NCBI GenBank assembly: GCA_001872265.1
Contig: MNWE01000022.1
Location: forward strand, 1-6,281
Origin: Parcubacteria group bacterium CG1_02_39_15
GTDB taxonomy: Bacteria > Patescibacteriota > Minisyncoccia > Minisyncoccales > Paceibacteraceae
Direction of reading: 5' to 3'
DNA: 6,281 nt
The notes under the pieces: model-generated
Databases searched by the model: none
Told to the model about the DNA's origin: nothing
What the model saw: only the letters and a program-made list of their open reading frames with translations
Made by a program: the position numbers and the translations under genes
Shown: piece after piece, positions 3,768-6,281 of the stretch
Layout: every line of letters starts with the position of its first letter
Position numbering within the stretch: the stretch's first letter is position 1

Positions 3768-5258
3768 TTATAACTCACCCTTTATTCTTTCCTCGGTAAA
3801 AAACACCAAGACATCTCCTTCTTCAACCTCGACCCCTCCTTCGTAAAGAATGCCGCATTCTTCGCCCTTGGAAACCTGCTCTGCGTCTTTTTTATTTCTC
3901 TGGAGATTAATCATTTTTCCTTTGCCAATTAAGTCTTCTCCCCTAAAAACCTCAATCGAGGCTCCCTTTTTTATTATTCCTTCCGTAACTCTTCCTCCGA
4001 CGATCTGACGATTTTTTTCGGACAAGAAAATAACTAAAACTTTCATCTTGCCTAATTCTGTCCGGACCTGCTCTGGCGCCATGATTTTCTCCATAAACTT
4101 ACGAACCCCTTCTACCAAATCGTAAATCACTTCAAAGTTCATTATCTTTATCCTTTCTCTTCCGGCTAATCTTTGAGCTACCGGACTAGTTTTTACCCTA
4201 AATCCTAAAACTATCGCCCGGCCGCCTTTAGCCAGCTTAATATCTGACTCTGAGATTTGGCCGGCTTCTGATTTTAAAATCTTTAAAATTACTTTCTCTT
4301 GAGGAAGCTCTTTTAAAACTTCTTCGATTGCCTCAATCGTTCCTAAAACATCGGTCTTTAAAATTATATTCAAAACCCTTTGTCCTTCTTTAATCTCTAA
4401 AACCTTGGGGGGTTCCTTCTTTTCAGAGATTTTGAGATTATTTTTTGCCTCTTCTAAATTGGCGAAGGCTTTAAAATTTTCTCCCACCTTGGGAACCTCT
4501 TCAAACCCAGCAACCCTAACCGGCTGAGCAGGCAAGGCTTCCCGAATAGGATTTTTCTGAAAATCTTCTAAACTTTTGATTTTGCCGACGCTAGAAGGGG
4601 TGCCAATTGCCTCTCCTGCTTTTAGAGTTCCTTGGCTCAAAATTAGGATAGCAATAGGCCCTCTTTGGCTATCTAGGTAAGATTCGACGATTACTCCTTG
4701 AGCTGACGCCGATAAATCAACCTTGAGATCCTCCATTTCAGCTATCAATGAGATTAGCTCCAAAAGCTCTTTAATCCCCTTGCCGGTGCGAGCTGAAGTT
4801 TCTATCGAGGGTATCTTCCCTCCCAAACTCTCAACTAAAATTTCTTCTTTAGCCAATTCTCTTTTAATTTTTTCCACCTCGGCTTCTGGTCTATCAACTT
4901 TGTTTAAAGCAACTATGATAGGAAGGTCAGCTGCCTTAGCGTGGAAAATTGCCTCTTTGGTTTGGGCTTGAACTCCTTGCGTAGTGTCAACCACTAAAAT
5001 GGCAATGTCAGCTACTTTTGCTCCGCGAGACCTCATGGCTGAAAACGCCTCATGGCCTGGGGTATCAATAAAGGTGATTTTTTTATCACCTTCGGCAATT
5101 TGATAAGCGCCGACGTGTTGAGTGATGCCGCCTAATTCCTTTTCTGCCACCCGAGTCTTTTTGATGTAATCCAAAATTGAGGTTTTCCCTGAATCAACAT
5201 GGCCGAGTACCACCACCACCGGTGGTCGAATTATTATTTCTTCTTTTTTTACTTCCAT
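3768..5258 (-). CDS. infB: translation initiation factor IF-2 (short form)
   Basis: 496-aa GTPase that places initiator tRNA on the 30S subunit and promotes subunit joining. GTP-binding motifs are GHVDSGKT (19-26), GGITQH (43-48, switch I), DTPGH (65-69), NKVD (119-122) and SAR (155-157). The G domain is followed by the beta-barrel and C-terminal domains, including FEVIYDLVEGVRKFMEKIM. The protein starts ten residues before the G-domain motif, so the long N-terminal extension of E. coli IF-2 (890 aa) is absent, as often in CPR. The P-loop has serine where most bacterial IF-2 has histidine (GHVDHGKT). The start overlaps the DUF4446 gene by 65 nt in another frame. No Shine-Dalgarno sequence is obvious. 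rbfA follows. Confidence 0.97.
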   Translation of the reverse strand: MEVKKEEIIIRPPVVVVLGHVDSGKTSILDYIKKTRVAEKELGGITQHVGAYQIAEGDKKITFIDTPGHEAFSAMRSRGAKVADIAILVVDTTQGVQAQTKEAIFHAKAADLPIIVALNKVDRPEAEVEKIKRELAKEEILVESLGGKIPSIETSARTGKGIKELLELISLIAEMEDLKVDLSASAQGVIVESYLDSQRGPIAILILSQGTLKAGEAIGTPSSVGKIKSLEDFQKNPIREALPAQPVRVAGFEEVPKVGENFKAFANLEEAKNNLKISEKKEPPKVLEIKEGQRVLNIILKTDVLGTIEAIEEVLKELPQEKVILKILKSEAGQISESDIKLAKGGRAIVLGFRVKTSPVAQRLAGRERIKIMNFEVIYDLVEGVRKFMEKIMAPEQVRTELGKMKVLVIFLSEKNRQIVGGRVTEGIIKKGASIEVFRGEDLIGKGKMINLQRNKKDAEQVSKGEECGILYEGGVEVEEGDVLVFFTEERIKGEL

Positions 5259-5658
5259 TGTTTTTATTTACCCCGTAGGGAGCTTGCTCTCCTTCGGGGC
5301 TAATTGCTTTTTTTATTGCCTCTTTTTCTTCTTCCGACAAAGAATACTCTGAAACTCCTTTTTTAATTGGTTTCCCATAAACTCTGTTTCCTCCCCTGGT
5401 ATAAAGACTAGTAATGACTATGCCTGAGTCGTTTCCATCCAGTAAAGCAGTTGAAAAGCTCTGGTCTGAGCCCACTTCTGAAAAGGGATTAAATCTGACA
5501 ATCCCCACTTTTTGAATAGTAAGCTGACCTTCTTTTTGCAAGCTTTCTATTTTTTCAGCAAGTTTTTTAGAATTTTCTTCTAAATCTTTAAAGCGGGCTA
5601 AAAGCTCTTTAAGGTTCTCTGGCTCTTTTTTGTTTTTTTTGAAAAAATTCAAGGCCAT
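5194..5658 (-). CDS. DUF4446-family protein
   Basis: 154 aa from the ATG at 5658. Residues about 9-45 form a charged, coiled-coil-like helix. The core VGIVRFNPFSEVGSDQSF, ALLDGNDSGIVITSLYTR and RVYGKPIKKGVSEYSLSEEEKEAI (about 51-117) is the DUF4446 pattern of unknown function. The family normally ends soon after the last stretch, as far as I recall. Here about 38 extra residues are encoded by a GC-rich palindrome (5271-5299) and by sequence overlapping infB for 65 nt. That tail looks like read-through caused by palindrome insertion. The ATG lies 7 nt after the 3' end of tRNA-Ser with no Shine-Dalgarno sequence. The frame stays open upstream into the tRNA, which is ignored. Confidence 0.85.
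   Translation of the reverse strand: MALNFFKKNKKEPENLKELLARFKDLEENSKKLAEKIESLQKEGQLTIQKVGIVRFNPFSEVGSDQSFSTALLDGNDSGIVITSLYTRGGNRVYGKPIKKGVSEYSLSEEEKEAIKKAISPEGEQAPYGVNKNNGSKKRRNNNSTTGGGGTRPC
5271..5299 (-). repeat. GC-rich palindrome between DUF4446 core and infB start
   Basis: On the minus strand: CCCCG, AA, GGAG, loop AGCAAG, CTCC, CTA, CGGGG. It lies in the DUF4446 frame (encoding SPEGEQAPYG) and 12 nt before the infB ATG. Its outer arms match the palindrome at 1390-1405. No T-run follows on the minus strand. Confidence 0.6.
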
Positions 5659-5665
5659 ATTCTTG

Positions 5666-5748
5666 CGGAGGGTGCAGGACTCGAACCTGCAAGGGATTAC
5701 TCCCACAGCTTTTCGGGAGCTGCGCAATAGCCGTTCTGCCAACCCTCC
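5666..5748 (-). tRNA. tRNA-Ser(CGA)
   Basis: 83-nt class II tRNA. Acceptor strands are GGAGGGT and ACCCTCC, with discriminator G as usual for serine. Anticodon stem CAGCT/AGCTG encloses CCCGAAA, giving anticodon CGA (5715-5713). The variable arm is GGGA/TCCC. D-loop keeps GG and T-arm GCAGG/CCTGC has the canonical loop TTCGAGT. CCA is not encoded. It begins 3 nt after the gpsA stop and ends 7 nt before the DUF4446 start, so it is probably processed from a shared transcript. Confidence 0.96.
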
Positions 5749-5751
5749 AAT

Positions 5752-6281
5752 CTATTTATTTTCAACTAATTGAATTAAATTTTTAACTGTTTTTCTTGGC
5801 GAAATCTTTTTGTAAATCACATTGTAAATTTCATCAATCATCGGCAAGTCTAATTGATGAATTTCCCCTAATTGGTGAAAGGCAAAGACGTTGTCAAACC
5901 CCTCAACGGTTACCTTTCTTTCGATAATATCTTTTCGCATTTTGTCGGCATCCAAAAGAAGATTTTTCCCAAACTGGAAATTGCGAGAAAGAGGGTTGGT
6001 GGAAGTTAAAACTAAGTCGCCCCAGCCGGCCGGGCCCAAAAAAGTTTCTGATTTTCCTCCCATTACCTTTCCAACCACCAGCATTTCTTTTAAGCCGCGC
6101 CCAATCAAATCTTTGGTAATTTTTTTATCTTCGGGATTGGGAATGCCGGCCTCGACCAAGCTGATACCGACAGCCAAAGCGTTTTTTAGAGCGCCGGCCA
6201 GCTGAACTCCGATTAAGTCGGCAGTGAAAGAAACTTGTAGCGGTTTGATGTTAAAAATTTCTTTAAGTTTTTTTAGTAAGG
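5752..6281 (-). CDS. gpsA: glycerol-3-phosphate dehydrogenase [NAD(P)+], C-terminal part (cut by window edge)
   Basis: The reading frame is open from the window edge to a TAG at 5752-5754, giving about 175 visible residues. It lacks the N-terminal NAD-binding Rossmann domain, which lies beyond 6281. The visible part is the substrate-binding helical domain: GVQLAGALKNALAVG, with the catalytic lysine in GALKN, then GPAGWGDLVLTSTNPLSRN and the terminal VEGFDNV region. The enzyme makes sn-glycerol-3-phosphate from dihydroxyacetone phosphate, the backbone of phospholipids. A TTG in frame at 6177 is not the start, because conserved residues lie upstream of it. tRNA-Ser begins 3 nt after the stop. 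Confidence 0.93.
   Translation of the reverse strand, partial: LLKKLKEIFNIKPLQVSFTADLIGVQLAGALKNALAVGISLVEAGIPNPEDKKITKDLIGRGLKEMLVVGKVMGGKSETFLGPAGWGDLVLTSTNPLSRNFQFGKNLLLDADKMRKDIIERKVTVEGFDNVFAFHQLGEIHQLDLPMIDEIYNVIYKKISPRKTVKNLIQLVENK

Noticed and set aside
5659..5742. Extension of the DUF4446 frame by 28 residues upstream
   Set aside because: The sequence is tRNA-Ser(CGA). DUF4446-like sequence begins after the ATG at 5658.
5891..6205. Plus-strand ORF opposite gpsA
   Set aside because: It is antisense to clearly conserved GpsA codons and has no family features.
1..6281. CRISPR array, transposase, integrase, rRNA or origin
   Set aside because: No spaced repeats, no recombinase motifs and no rRNA-like or DnaA-box cluster sequence were found on either strand.

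Overview
The window looks like a piece of a small, AT-rich genome of the Candidate Phyla Radiation (Patescibacteria, probably near Parcubacteria). The lineage is inferred from gene content. IF-2 lacks its long N-terminal region, L19 carries a lysine-rich insertion, and DUF4446 and 3D-domain proteins are present. Almost no start codon has a Shine-Dalgarno sequence, genes are packed very tightly, and none of the seven tRNA genes encodes its CCA tail.

Plus strand, 25-1894: rplS, tRNA-Leu(GAG), a RimI-like GNAT acetyltransferase, tRNA-Val(UAC), tRNA-Phe(GAA), tRNA-Gly(GCC), then a strong sigma70-type promoter, a hairpin-rich leader and an exported or membrane-anchored 3D-domain (cell-wall type) protein. 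A bidirectional terminator near 1916-1944 separates this half from the convergent minus-strand half.

Minus strand, reading from 6281 down to 1962: gpsA (partial, cut by the window edge), tRNA-Ser(CGA), a DUF4446 protein, infB, rbfA, then a promoter, tRNA-Cys(GCA), tRNA-Leu(UAA), a two-motif LAGLIDADG endonuclease and a small nucleoside 2-deoxyribosyltransferase-like protein. The block gpsA to rbfA is a translation/housekeeping cluster. The block tRNA-Cys to the 125-aa gene looks like a separate unit carrying a selfish element.

The most striking signal is in the tRNA-Cys/tRNA-Leu(UAA)/endonuclease unit. Both tRNAs replace two near-invariant bases that touch each other in the tRNA elbow: G18 becomes A and U55 becomes G. 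They also share an identical 20-nt stretch covering the T-arm and the start of the 3' acceptor strand. The endonuclease start codon lies five bases after the second tRNA. I propose a tRNA-parasitising homing element whose target is the conserved tRNA T-arm, with the resident tRNAs made resistant by the coupled A18/G55 change. tRNA-Val has a different position-55 change (C55 with G18 kept). The other four tRNAs are canonical at both positions.

A second theme is that three protein genes start 5-7 bases after a tRNA 3' end, so tRNA 3' processing would itself create nearly leaderless mRNAs. A third is a set of short GC-rich palindromes with CCCCG/CGGGG-like arms, two of which appear to have altered the ends of coding regions.
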